Part shown: positions 32,601 to 43,342 of the stretch, in pieces
How the letters are laid out: every line of letters begins with the position of its first letter
How positions within the stretch are numbered: the first letter of the stretch is position 1
Assembly: GCA_002049455.2 (NCBI GenBank)
Contig: KV918775.1
Span: forward strand, 248,001 to 312,000
Source of the DNA: Porphyra umbilicalis
Lineage: Eukaryota; Rhodophyta; Bangiophyceae; Bangiales; Bangiaceae
Length of the DNA stretch: 64,000 bases
Direction of reading: 5' to 3'
The notes under the pieces: generated by a model
Told to the model about the DNA's origin: nothing
Databases searched by the model: none
Seen by the model: the letters and a program-made list of their open reading frames with translations, nothing else
Position numbers and translations under genes: made by a program

Positions 32601-34285
32601 AATCAAGGTTCTGCCGGATCTCAAGACACGCTGGGTCGGAGCGGCAGATCGCGGAGGCCGCCGGTTGAGTACTGGCGTCCAGTGAGCCTTGTTGCTCACG
32701 AGGCTCCCATGACGTATGGGCAAGCAGTTGAAGGACAAGAGTCGACCATGTGGCGGGCCGCAATGGATCAGGAGATGGACTCTATCCGCAAGAACAAGAC
32801 ATGGCGTTTGACGGATCGCCCGGTCGGCCGACGCGTGCTCAAGGGCAAGTGGGTTTACAAGGTCAAGGACGAGCTGGACAAGGTCGGGAACAACACGACG
32901 CGGCACAAGGCGTGCCTGTGCTTTATGGGCAATCGGCAGATCAAGGGGCTTGACTTCAACGAGACGTTTGCGCCGGTGGCCAAGTTCACTACCATCCGAT
33001 GCATCCTGGCGATGACGGCAGCGAACGGGTGGGAGCTGCATCAGATGGACGTCAAGACGGCCTTCCTGAACGGCGACCTTGACGAGGAGGTCTACATGGA
33101 GCAGCCGGAGGGATACGTCGATCCCACGTATCCGGACAAGGTGTGCCGTCTTCTCCAAGCGCTGTATGGGCTTAAGCAAGCCCCCAAGATGTGGTACGCC
33201 AAGCTCGACGCCTTCCTCAAGTCGCAAGGGTTTGACAACATCGACCCGGATGCCTGCCTCTACCTCCAGATGGATGACGGTGAGATCATCATCGTCCTGG
33301 TGTACGTCGACGATCTTCTTCTGGTCGGATCAAGCATGGAGGCGATTAACAAAATCAAGAAGGCGCTTCGCAAGCGCTTCGAGATGAAGGACCTGGGCGA
33401 GGCCAAGGTCATCCTCGGGCTAGAGATCAGCCGTGACAAGACGTTGGGCACCCTCAAGCTGTCGCAGGGCAAGTACGCGGGACAAGTGCTCGAGAAGTTC
33501 GGTATGGCGGAGTGCAACCCGATCGCGACACCGTTGGAGGTCGGGCTGCAGCTGGCTAAGTCGGAGAAGAGCGACGAATCTCTTCCTTACCGCGAGGCCG
33601 TCGGAAGCCTGATGTACCTGATGGTCGGGACGCGTCCTGATCTCGCCTTTGCGGTCGGCAAGCCAAGCCGTTTCGTGTCGGGCTACGGGAAGGAACACTG
33701 GGCGGCTGTGAAGCGCGTCCTCCGATATGTCAAGGGGTCTGTCGACAAGGGCCTGGTCTACAACAAGTCCGCGTCGGGCATCCTCCAAGGTTTCAGCGAT
33801 GCCGACTGGGCAGGTGACTACGAGACGCGGCGGTCTACGACGGGCTTCATGTTCATCTTTGGCGGGGCGGCCGTCAGCTGGGCTTCGAGGTTGCAGAAGA
33901 CGGTGGCGCTATCTACCATGGAGGCGGAGTACATGGCTCTTTGCGAGGCCAGCAAGGAAGCTGTTTGGCACGACAAGCTCATCCAACGCGTCACCATGCT
34001 CGTATCCAACGCGTCACCATGCTCGTAACGCAGTCGGACACTTTGGTTGGGCCGGTTAACATCAAGGTCGACAACAGCGGCTGCATCGACTTCGCCAAGA
34101 ATCCCGTCGAGCACAAGCGCACCAAGCACATCGACATTCGCTACTACTCTGTGCGGGATGCGATCACGACGGACAAGGTCATCCTCGAGCACTGCCCAAC
34201 GGACGAGATGGCGGCAGGCCCGATGACGAAGGAGCTCGCCAACGTCAAGCACGACAAGCATGTCAAGACGTTGGGGATGTGTTGA
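29614..34285 (+). mobile_element. Ty1/Copia retrotransposon, nearly complete gag-pol, 5' LTR only
   Basis: A fossil Copia element. The 5' LTR is about 29614-30159 (begins TGTTGGAACG, ends TTTCAACA), followed by GGTTATGGGCCCAGAGCC as primer-binding region. From the ATG at 30324 one long gag-pol frame shows, in order: UBN2-type gag; CCHC knuckle (CYYCHKFGHIAHDC); aspartic protease (WLVDSAASAHMC); GAG-pre-integrase; integrase core (LVHSDLGGPM, LRSDNGGEY, PQQNGVAERLNRVL); reverse transcriptase RVT_2 (YVDDLLL); and RNase H (STMEAEYMALCEASKEAVWHD). That is the Copia order, with integrase before RT. It looks almost whole, with about one break. No 3' LTR matching the 5' one was found after about 34285, so it is 3'-truncated or rearranged. 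The LTR contains a tRNA-like segment. A related LTR is at 39735-40274. Confidence 0.9.
29680..29776 (-). other. tRNA-like sequence inside the Copia LTR
   Basis: Read on the minus strand there is an A-box-like TAGCCTAGTGG, a possible anticodon-arm region around CACCCACTCTCATT, a perfect long-variable-arm hairpin (GACC-TTCG-GGTC) and a B-box GGTTCGAACCC. Acceptor and T stems pair imperfectly, so it is a tRNA-like relic (type II, Leu/Ser-like shape) rather than a clear tRNA gene. It is conserved at 39803-39897. Confidence 0.5.
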
Positions 34286-34924
34286 CTTCAAGTACGCGCC
34301 GTAAGTACATCCGGATGTAAGTACATTGCTCCTCCAAGGCGGCCATGACGGGCGGCATCGGATTTGGGACGTCAAGATTCTAGGCGGATTTACTTCTCGA
34401 CAAGTACTTCAAGGGCGGTCAGCTGTCAGAGCGTCTCCACCCATGGAGCCAAAGCCAAAGCCAAAAGGGCACGTGTGCGAAACGTGTTGCCCTACCGTTG
34501 GCTCTCCAACCGCCGAGCCAAAACTCAGCCCGTCACCTCTCAACCGCGGGCCTGGCACGTCCGTCTAGTGCATCGGCGCCGTTTTGTGGCCAATCCGCTA
34601 TTTGTGCGGAAGATCCTGACTTGAATGCCCTTCTCCCGAGATCGCCTGTGACCGGTCAGATGGGGCTCGGTTACTCATCGATCGAGGCAGGAATCCAATG
34701 ATGATCGCGCCAAAATCACAGGATAAGGGCGGTCAGAACGTGTTGGATCTCGCAATTAAGTCGACTCGTTCTGGAATTAATCGCGCCCAGACGAGGCACT
34801 TCGGGCTTGGAGCTCGCATGAAGCAGGCAAGCCATCCGCGTCGACTGACATCACGCCGACGTCTTCCCGCGCCGCCCGCCCCCGCGTTCGAGCACAACTC
34901 TCCGTCTGTCTCCTTTACTTTCCG
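34286..34924. other. Between Copia and PIF/Harbinger, no gene recognised
   Basis: Neither the 3' LTR of the Copia element nor a convincing left TIR of the PIF element could be found here. It may hold the 5' end of the PIF element. Confidence 0.4.
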
Positions 34925-36593
34925 ATGTCCGACGCAGACGATGCAGGCAGCATGCTGGCCATTGCCACGGCGTTCGCCAATGACGATGACAACGACGTCG
35001 CAGCCGCCGTACTTGCAGCTCAACACCACATTGACTTGCTCGCGCATGCGAGTGATGTCTTGGAGAGCAACCCGCGTCCGGGGTCTTTTCCGGGCAAGTC
35101 CCCCAACAAGAAGCGTGATTTTCGTTTGGGGGAAGCAGCTCACCTGCGAGACTATTTCGGTGTGGATGGACAACCACCCACTTATGACGAGACTGACTTT
35201 GAGCGCCGTTTCCGCCTACCTCGTATCGTTTTCGACCGCTTGTATCGCGCCTTGGCATGTGAACCGTACTTTCAGCAGCGGGTCAACGCCACAGGGCAGC
35301 CCCAGTCGTCTACATTGGCTAAGATATCGGCTGCTCTGAGCGTGCTGGCCTACGGTGAGGCTTCCGACCGCCCAGATGAGTACGTTCGTTTGTCCGAGTC
35401 AACCATTAATGAGACTGTCCGTCGCTTTGCTCGCTGTGTCGTTGACAAATTTAAGCCTGTGTACCTCCGCAAGCCCACAAGAGCAGATTTGGAGCGTATT
35501 ATGAAGGAGTACGAGGAGGCTGGCTTCCCGGGGTGCATGGGGTGCGTCGACTGCTCGCACTGGCAATGGGCTAGTTGCCCAGTCGCGCAGCATGGACAAT
35601 ACCAGGGTAAGTCTGGGAAGCGAACGATTGTGATGGAAACAGTGGCGGACAAGGATCTCTATCTTTGGCATTTTTTCTGTGGCTTGCCCGGCGCTATGAA
35701 TGACTTGAACGTCATGGCTTTTTCTCCTCTTTTTTAGTCGATGATTGCTGGTACCTTTCCTCCCCCCATTCCCTACACAGTTAATGGAGTCGAGCGGACC
35801 TTGCCTTACTTCCTTTGTGACGGGATCTATCCCAAGTATCCGGTACTAATGGGTACATCACAGGGAGACAGCGACAAGGAGAAGTTCTTGGCCTCATGGC
35901 AAGAGGGGAGGCGCAAGGACGCCGAGCGCGTGTACGCCTCCTATTTCCAGGAGTGGCAAATTATGGCGAGGCCGTCGCGCTTTCGGCACGTCGAGACGAT
36001 GAAGGACATCGCCACGTGCTGTGCCATTCTACACAACATGGTTGTTGTTCACCGCCGCAAAGAGAAGCACGTTCCACCGCCGCGTACGTTACAAGACCTC
36101 TCCACACCCACGTTTGTGCTGAGCTTTCCACTTTCTTTTTCCACAACGTTGCCGAGTCAGCTGCTGACAATTGTTTCGACGTCTGTTTCTCCACGAGACC
36201 GCGACCTCCTTTTTGCTTTCCCTCCGCCTTTGTGTTCCCCTTGTGCTGTCTCGTGCAGAGAGACTCTCGGAGCCATGCCCTCCGGGCTCAACTGCCGACA
36301 CCGGTGGGCTGGGTCCTGGTACCGGCTGGGGTGGGGACGTAGCCAACGGCGGAGGTCACGAAGGGGATGGAGCCGGCAACCCCGGACATGCGGGTGTCGC
36401 CGGTGCTGTTGCCGGCAGCGCGGATGGGACTGCCGGTGGCGCTGCACCGGCTGGGACCGATGCCCTAGACCCACGGGAGGCGCACGTGCTACGCTTACAG
36501 TCTGCACGTAGCCGGGTGACCAGCCAAGCCGAGCACGACAAGCTCAAGAAAGACCTCGTCGAACACATCTGGGCGAGGCGACCAGACGCCTAG
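34925..36593 (+). pseudogene. PIF/Harbinger transposase (DDE), one nonsense codon, one intron
   Basis: Starts MSDADDAGSM. The plant-transposon/DDE_Tnp4-type core is clear: GCMGCVDCSHW (D209), GAMNDLNV (D260), CDGIYPKYP, and RRKDAERVYASYFQEW with E334. An in-frame TAG at 35735-35737 falls inside the conserved SPLF-x-SMIAG stretch. Homology runs straight through it, so it is a nonsense change although the preceding T-run mimics a splice acceptor. A 175-bp intron is likely at 36084-36258 (GTACGT...GTGCAG): the frames join in phase, leading into a Gly-rich linker and a conserved-looking C-terminal helix (SQAEHDKLKKDLVEHIWARR) ending at 36593. The Myb-like partner lies convergent at 37696-39087. 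TIRs and the 3-bp target duplication were not found. Confidence 0.83.
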
Positions 36594-36758
36594 CCAGAGC
36601 CAACTGAGGACAAGGCGGAGGTTCTCGACTGATATAAAAAAAAATGAACGATAAACCGTCAGAACAACTTGACAAAAAAAGGAATGCAGATAAAGAAAAA
36701 AAAACATCGCAAAGTGCAACAGAGTTGCACATTCGGCAACGCGCAGCACCGCTACCAC

Positions 36759-37484
36759 CGCGCGCCGCCACCACCCCCCCCGCCGCGCCCCACCGCTTGG
36801 CGTGGTGCACGCGGCGGCGGCGGCGGCGGCGGCGCCGCGCGCCAACAGCGGCGCCGCCGCCGTCGGCCAATCGTGGGGAGGGGGGGGGGGGGGCGGCCAA
36901 CGCCGACGGCGGCCGCGCCTCGCCCGCCTTCTTGCAGCGGGTGCGGCGGGCGCATCCGCCGCGGCCGCGGCAGCCGCACCTTGCCGCCATCGCCGCCATC
37001 GCCGCCACCGCCGCCACCAGCAGCACCGCCGCATTCGCGCGCCGCCACCACCCCCCCCGCCGCGCCCCACCGCTTGGCGTGGTGCACGCGGCGGCGGCGG
37101 CGGCGGCGGCGCCGCGCGCCAACAGCGGCGCCGCCGCCGTCGGCCAATCGTGGGGAGGGGGGGGGGGGGGCGGCCAACGCCGACGGCGGCCGCGCCTCGC
37201 CCGCCTCCTTGCAGCGGGTGCGGCGGGCGCATCCGCCGCGGCCGCGGCAGCCGCACCTTGCCGCCATCGCCGCCATCGCCGCCACCGCCGCCACCAGCAG
37301 CACCGCCGCCCCCGCGCGCCGCCACCACCCCCCCGCCGCGCCCCACCGCTTGGCGTGGTGCACGCGGCGGCGGCGGCGGCGGCGGCGCCGCGCGCCAACA
37401 GCGGCGCCGCCGCCGTCGGCCAATCGTGGGGAGGGGGGGGGGGGGGCGGCCAACGCCGACGGCGGCCGCGCCTCGCCCGCCTCC
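36759..37484. repeat. 277-bp GC-rich minisatellite, 2.6 units
   Basis: Units start at 36759, 37036 and 37313 (CGCGCGCCGCCACCACC), an exact 277-bp period with very few differences. Each contains a GGC/GCC run, CCAATCGTGGGGAGG followed by a G-run, and GCCGCCATC repeats. Six frames are open because of composition. It lies between the two PIF/Harbinger genes. Confidence 0.92.
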
Positions 37485-37695
37485 CCGGCAGCTCGGGCGG
37501 TCTTGCGCAATGTCGCTGTTGGTGGTGTAGGACGCAGGCGTTGCCGCCGCTGTGCGGCGCGGCGTCGGCGGCGCAGCCGTCGACGCCGCGCCGCATAGCG
37601 GCGGCGACGCTTGTGTCCCGCACCGGCGACTACAGTTTTGGGCGAGGCCGGACGGGCGGTCGGGGCAAGGCCGCTACGGGATCTCCGGAAGGAAG
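37485..37695. other. GC-rich spacer, no gene recognised
   Basis: Contains GCCGTCGACGCCGCG-type short inverted repeats. No supported feature. Confidence 0.3.
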
Positions 37696-39087
37696 TTACT
37701 GCCGATTGGCGTCGGCTGCCCCGTGGCCGCCCACTCCGTCCTTGACACGATTCTCTTCCCCTTCTCCTCCACTCTCCGCGCTCCAGTCACCTCGCCCCAC
37801 GCTCCCTCCCCTGCGGCTCCCCCGCGCTTCACCGCGACCGCCACGCCCGTCAGCGCGCCCCCCGCGCCCTGCACCGCGCCTCCCGCGCACGCTTCCACTG
37901 GATACGTTTGCGCCATCACCTCCGGGCGAAGGCACGGCGTCCCCAGGTGCTCGCTGCGGGTTGGCTACAGCGGCGTGCGCTACCACATCGCGTCGATTGC
38001 GGTCGCCATCGCTGGCGCTCGCACCGCCCCGCACGGCACGGCCGTCAGCGTCGGCTGCCTCTGCCGCCCGTGAAGCCAGACATCCAGCCCGCGCCGCCGT
38101 GCGGCGCGCCAGCGCCTCAGCTTCGCGGTCTGCAAAGTGCTGCAGTCGTGCAACTTCGGCGGCCTCGCGCTCCCGTGTCACCGCGGCCTTCTTCTCAGCC
38201 AAACGGGCGTTTCTGTCTTCTTCGGCCATTTCGGCGGCGATTCGGGCCGCAGTCCGATCGTGGGAGTCTCGTGCAGCTTGCGTGCCACGCATCGTCGCCG
38301 AACAGAAAAAAATAGAACGCTCCATGTGCTTCAGGGATTGGGCCTTGCCAGCTGAAGCGTCAGTCAACTCTTTCACCCGCTTGTTCAGTGCGGCGGAGGC
38401 GGCCAATAGCCCGGCCTGCTCCTTCGTCCTCTTGGAACCCATCGGGAGGGAGCCGAGCTGGCGCGCAGCCATAGCTGAAGCAGCTCCGCCCTCCTCCGAT
38501 GCGCCCCCCTCCGCAGCCGCTGCTGCGGACCCATCTCCGGCACCACGAGCGACGTGCACGGCCGGCACCCGGTCGGCCACAGCGTTACCGGGCATCGAAA
38601 CCGGCGGGGGGCATGGGGAGGGAGCAGCAGGAAGGGGGAACTGCTCAGAAAAGCGGGGGTGATGGCGCAATAGTGACCAAGATGAAAAATGACGGAACTC
38701 ACCGCAAGAACCGGGAATGTTAGCTTTGTATTCATGCTCGCGGTTGTTGTATCGCGCGATGGCCATGTCAACAAGGTCGTTAGCAGTCATCCCAGTATGT
38801 GGAACTGAAGTGATCGCCGCGAGGCATGCACTCAACCGTGTGCATGCAGGCGCAATGTGATCAAGCCAGCGGGTGCGCACAGCGGTGGTACTGCGGGCCT
38901 CCCAATAACGCGGATTGTCCCTGGTGTCCGGATAGTTCTCTCGCTGCGCCAACATGTCAATACGAATGCCCTCAAAAAACGCGAGCGACTTCAGGCCCGT
39001 CCCCACGTCAGCCCTGTTGGACCTCGCGATCCACCCCTTAGTGATCCCGAGCTCCTCTCCCTCCGTCCACCCAACACCCTTGGTCAT
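37696..39087 (-). CDS. Myb/SANT-like partner protein of the PIF/Harbinger element
   Basis: 463 residues from the ATG at 39087. The N-terminus GVGWTEGEELGITKGWI followed by LAFFEGIRIDMLAQ and CGEFRHFSSWSLLRHHPRFS has the layout of the Myb-like/NAM-associated proteins encoded as second gene of PIF/Harbinger transposons (trihelix-type DNA binding, then a short W-x-L segment). In known PIF elements this protein helps nuclear import and DNA binding of the transposase. The middle part is a coiled coil (about residues 220-340: KRVKELTDAS; EEDRNARLAEKKAAVTRERE). The last 130 residues are a low-complexity Gly/Arg tail that may not all be translated. It is convergent with the transposase at 34925-36593. 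Confidence 0.72.
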   Translation of the reverse strand: MTKGVGWTEGEELGITKGWIARSNRADVGTGLKSLAFFEGIRIDMLAQRENYPDTRDNPRYWEARSTTAVRTRWLDHIAPACTRLSACLAAITSVPHTGMTANDLVDMAIARYNNREHEYKANIPGSCGEFRHFSSWSLLRHHPRFSEQFPLPAAPSPCPPPVSMPGNAVADRVPAVHVARGAGDGSAAAAAEGGASEEGGAASAMAARQLGSLPMGSKRTKEQAGLLAASAALNKRVKELTDASAGKAQSLKHMERSIFFCSATMRGTQAARDSHDRTAARIAAEMAEEDRNARLAEKKAAVTREREAAEVARLQHFADREAEALARRTAARAGCLASRAAEAADADGRAVRGGASASDGDRNRRDVVAHAAVANPQRAPGDAVPSPGGDGANVSSGSVRGRRGAGRGGRADGRGGRGEARGSRRGGSVGRGDWSAESGGEGEENRVKDGVGGHGAADANRQ

Positions 39088-39371
39088 TGCGGTGGGAATG
39101 TGTACGGCGGGGTTGCCTCGAGGCCGACGCAGGTGCGTGCCGGTGCTCGTCTCGGGGAAGGGGACGGTCGTGACGACGACGGCCGACAGCGCAGAATGCG
39201 ACCACGGCCAACTATGCCACTACGGTGGAGGGTGCGCGATTGAGCTGCCATCGATCGTCGTGAGAATTAGTGGAGTTTCGAACTCATAAGCCTCACTTAC
39301 ATCCAAACTCCTGGGCGATCGACCGCGGTCGCTCGAAGCGCAAGCTTGCACGGGCGACGCTCCCGGTACTG
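39088..39371. other. Probable 5' flank of the Myb-like gene
   Basis: No gene. It should hold the right end of the PIF/Harbinger element, but no matching inverted repeat was found near 34.3-34.9 kb. Confidence 0.35.
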
Positions 39372-39712
39372 TCTGCACGCCACGGGTCACGCAATCCATT
39401 GGCGTAGGTTGGATTGAAACGAAACCAGGTGTTTGCCAAACGTCTGGGGGCGCTTCCAAACAGGCCGGTTGGGAGTGGCGCGCCTCCAAAGCGGCTTGTT
39501 TGGAGTAGCGCTGCCGTTGAAGATCCAAAACTAGAGTAATCGCGTGTGAGGGACACGAGGTCGATTAGATGACTAGAATATGTGACCAGAGTCTATTTTT
39601 GGACCGTCACACCCTAGTTTTGGATCGCATCCCAGCCACCAATGCCCGTTTGGCAAAACGGTGCCACGTTTAGGCGTTTGGGTGTTTGGATCCATTGGTG
39701 GAGACGCTCTCA
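39372..39712. repeat. Dispersed repeat family R1, copy ii
   Basis: Direct-orientation relative of 5686-6012. It shares GCCACGGGTCACGC, CTCCAAAC/CCAAACAGGCC, GACCGTCACACCCTAGTTTT, CGCATCCCAG and the right-end block TTGGTGGAGACGCTCTCAGG. Non-coding. Confidence 0.6.
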
Positions 39713-39734
39713 GGCGGCATCAAGCAAGGGGGCG

Positions 39735-40274
39735 TGCTGGAACGTCATGCTCAACGCTGCTGTAAGCCCTCCTGCTGTAAAAAAAGAAAAATTCAAGAAA
39801 CCAGGTATTGACAGGGTTCGAACCCCCGACTCCCGGACGCGACCCGAAGGTCACGCCCAATGAGAGTGGGTGCCTACTTCCCACCATGCTACCCATGCGA
39901 CTTCCTCGCGGTTTGGAGACCGCGGGTGCATTCGACATTTGTACCCGTGCGATTTTGAGGGAAATTTTTGCGATTTCACATTTTTTGTTCTTGCGCTTCT
40001 GATGCTTTGATTTGCGTGGGCTTTGCTTTGATCCCTGATGCTTTGATTTGGTGAGCGTTTTGATTTAGAGTGTGGGCCGGCGCGTGCGCGGGCGAGCTGC
40101 TTGGGCTGCGTGGTGGGCTTGAGTGCTCCGACTTGGACTACTTGAGGAGTGCCCTTTGATGGGAAGAGGGGCGCTTTGGAGAGACAACCAACAAAGCACG
40201 TTCGCACACATACACACAAGCTCGAGCCACTCAACCACTTCACCGTGTTCCCCTATCCCCACTGCGTTTCAACA
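39735..40274 (+). mobile_element. Copia LTR (solo or fragment) related to the one at 29614-30159
   Basis: Begins TGCTGGAACGTCATGC and ends CGTTTCAACA. It matches the 5' LTR of the Copia element along its length, including the tRNA-like segment. The internal primer-binding sequence does not follow, so it is a solo LTR or a fragment. A 5-bp target duplication was not found (GGGCG left, CAGCT right), which argues for rearrangement or age. Confidence 0.8.
39803..39897 (-). other. tRNA-like sequence in the second Copia LTR
   Basis: Same layout as 29680-29776: TAGCATGGTGG as A box, GACC-TTCG-GGTC hairpin, GGTTCGAACCC as B box. Here CCCA/TGGG pair around CTCTCAT, giving a better anticodon arm than the other copy. 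Stems are still imperfect. Confidence 0.5.
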
Positions 40275-40386
40275 CAGCTGCCGTGCACCGTCCTTGTCCG
40301 AGTACCATATGCAGTCGTAGCGGGGCTTGCCCATGTAGGAGTCGGTCGCACAGGCTGTCTGCACCACTCAGCGAGCACCCCACTCG

Positions 40387-42715
40387 AAGGTAAAAAAAAA
40401 GTTAAAGGACGGCGACAGCATGACCATGCAGTCGGGCGGCTGCTGCTGTAGAGCTCCCAACGACTCCATACCCAGACGCTGCGCGGCTGTCGAGACGGTC
40501 TCTCGCAACCCGCGGTGGGAGCGCGCCAGTACCGGCACAGGGGCCGTTGGCACATCACTTGCCTCAGCCTCGTCCTCCAACAGATCCTGTATGCCCTCAC
40601 CGCCACCCAATGAAGCTCCCCGCAGCTCCCGCAACACCTCCGTCTGCGCCTCTGCCGCCCGCATCATCTGCAGCACAATGGTCGGCCCCCGCTTGTTGGT
40701 GCGTTTGTACATGCGCTTGCATGGTCCATGTAGACCGTCGTTCTCACTGGTATCACCCTCCCACAGGTTTCCGTTGTCGAGGAGAGCAGCAAGAAGGTGC
40801 GCAGCCAGCCGATGAGCTTTGGTAGTGTGCGCAGGACCAAAAAGCACGTCCACGTACTCAGTCACAAACAAAGTCGCCTCGGAGGCCACCTCCCTCATCT
40901 GCTGCTCGGACATGTGGACGGTGTCCGCAATGTTGTCGCCCATTAAGCGGCCTCCCAGCGCCGCCATGCGACAGTACGCGTCGAGCACCGCCTCGTGCAG
41001 AGGTAGATCGCCAAACAGCGCCTGATATCTTGCGGACGACACCACGTCGGGCACCGTCGGGTCCGGGAGAGCCTCTTCGGCAGGCTCGAGGACAGCACCG
41101 TCCTGACCGTGACCATCGTCTAGCTCTTCTTGTTCTCCTCGACCGGTGCGCCGGTCGGCAGCCGCCACCGTTGTCGGAGCGGCATCGTGGTGGCGCACCG
41201 GTCGCTCCCGTAACGGACCGCCGACACCCGCAATCATATGCGGCATCATTGGCAGGCCATGCCGCCACAGCCGCCCCGTCATCTGCAGATGCTTCTCGTC
41301 CGGCGGCACAAAAATTCTACACATTGAAGAGGACACAACACCAACACAGCACGACCGGTAAGCGCGGAAAAGGCGTAGCGCACGTGTGAGTATGTATGCT
41401 CCGCCGTGCCAATGGAACCATGAAATGGCTGGATAGGCACACCAGCGCGGTTTACCAGCACAGAGTCGGGCAACATGAAATAGATCGAGAAAGCAACGTA
41501 CCCCGGTGGCGTTGGTGACGGTACACAAAGATGCCTCATCTCCCACGCATGATTGTTCAGGGCGTCCAAGGACGCTTGCACTGGTCCCAGGCGCGCCGCC
41601 CCCCCAACACAGGCTACTCGCAAAAAGGCTGGGAAGCGTTGCGCCACCATTCTAATGACGCCCAGCTTCCACACATGAAGTATGTCGAACGAGATGATCT
41701 GGTACAGCAGCTGATTTTCCGTCGCCAAGCCAGCTACAGCAGCAATGACAGGGACAAATGCAAGAGCGCTGTACTCTGCACGTAGCATTCCACGTAGCGA
41801 TGGCCGCGGGTCGCGGTCGCGCGTGATGGCACACACCAGCTGGGCATCGAGCCCAGTAGTCACGTCCCGCCCGTCGGCTCCCACCCCGTCAGGTCCTCCA
41901 GCCACGCCACGACGCACCATGCAGTGCGAACAGAAGAACTCGCACGAAATGCCCATCAGGCAGACGACGGACCGCTCGCCGAGTTGGTCTGTCACAAGCC
42001 CAAGTAGCCGCGGCACCGCAAGTAGGTTCGGCGAGCCAGGAAGCGAGACGGTAACACCGACGTGGCTGGCAACGATGAAGCGGCGGAGAAGAATGGCCAG
42101 GCAATGCTGCAACAAGCCGTTGCGTGCGTCGCTCGCACGGCGTCGAGCAACCGCACTCCGCTCCACGGGCTTGTCGACATGTGGCACATAGCCCACAGTG
42201 ACCCATTGGACGGTGCGGTCACGGACGTTGAGCACTCGGACGCGGATCGGGTAGACAACATGTGCGCCAGACCACGACACAACCGCCTCGTCGACGAACA
42301 GTTGCACGCCCAGCACAAACGCGAGCGAGCCGTGCCGCCCACGTACGATGCCCTCCTCGGCGAGAAATAGATCACTGTCCAGCATGTCGGCGCGAAGGCG
42401 CGTCGCGTCGGGTGCCAAACCCAGCTCCTCCCCCCAGAATTGCACGTGCTTAGCACACCGAAGGAGGTCCAAGACAGCCTGCAATAGGTCCCGTGAGTAA
42501 AAGGTGTACCGCGCTCCCTCCACCTCCAGGGGAGTCTCGTCCCAACACAGCTTCGAGAGGACGCGTCGCTGCTCCTGGCGGACGGCAGCAAGAATCGCAG
42601 AACGGCTCCCGAAAGCCTGCGTAACCTCGCCTCCCACCTCGTTCACCAGCTCCCCACCCTCTCCACCAGGGGCTTTGGAATCAGGCACTTTTGGTTGCAT
42701 TAGGATATAATCCAC
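40387..42715 (-). pseudogene. Plavaka-like transposase copy B, core and C-terminal part
   Basis: The minus-strand frame 41279-42715 shows LAFVLGVQLFVDEAVVSW, YPIRVRVLNVRDRTVQW, VGYVPHVDKPVE, VSLPGSPNLLAVPRLLGLVT, ERSVVCLMGISCEFFCSHC and FDILHVWKLGVIRM, matching copy A (14556-16665) segment by segment and extending beyond it. The frame 40387-41330 continues with MCRIFVPPDEKHLQM and the C-terminal TKAHRLAAHLL, ENDGLHGPCKRMYKRTNKRG. The two frames are probably joined by a small intron around 41300-41375 (acceptor-like GTGTAG just before AATTTTTGTG on the minus strand). No internal stop was seen in these two parts. The N-terminal zinc-finger part lies separately at 46250-46990. Confidence 0.6.
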
Positions 42716-43342
42716 ATCCCCTCACATGCACTCTGGATTGAGTATTTGACGAGGTCATGTATCCAAAATCAGATCTTGCTGGGACGGACAGAGTCAGGAT
42801 CAATATTATAGTCGAATATTCAATTAGTACGATTTTGGATATAGTTAGGATAGACAGATTGAATATATTCTCTTGGATGATCGTCTGCGAAGTGGGGCAT
42901 ATGCTGAGGCCCGTTCGCAGACCACTGTCGCAGGCAGTGCATGCATGCACCCGGCAACGTCATTGGCTGGCGTGTGCATGCCCCGTGCATGCGCGGCCAA
43001 CATACGCGGACGGACCGCGTATGTTCAATGGACCGTGCACGGTGCATTCTGCCTCCCATTCGGTGTGCTGGGAGCGAAATCCTAGTAGTTTGTTGTGTAG
43101 GGCAATAATTTTTCTCTCTTCGGATTGTCGTCACTCCGGAGCGGGGCGTGTGGCAGCGCGACCAGTCGGGTCGGGACGCAACCGCCAGCACAACAGGATC
43201 CGTACCGATCCCCAGACTTGCGCGCGCTCTTGCTCTGCGCGCACGGTGCCCCGCCGGCCTGTACCCGCCCCCCCCTTTCCCCCATTGCCCCCCATTCACC
43301 TCACACCACCCACACGCCTCCGGTTGGATCTGGCTTTTGAGG
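42716..43342. other. Interval splitting the Plavaka-like gene, left part
   Basis: AT-rich from 42690 to 42900, then GC-rich with repeated GCATGC motifs (42935-43000). No gene was recognised here. The AT-rich stretch marks where the Plavaka-like frame stops and may be the edge of an inserted element or an intron. Confidence 0.4.

Noticed and set aside
35717-35737. Possible splice acceptor (T-run followed by TAG) in the PIF transposase
   Set aside because: PIF homology is continuous across the site (SPLF then SMIAG) and no donor is needed, so the TAG is read as a nonsense codon.
36644-38662. 672-codon plus-strand frame over the minisatellite
   Set aside because: All six frames are open through the 277-bp GC-rich array, and its right part is antisense to the Myb-like gene.
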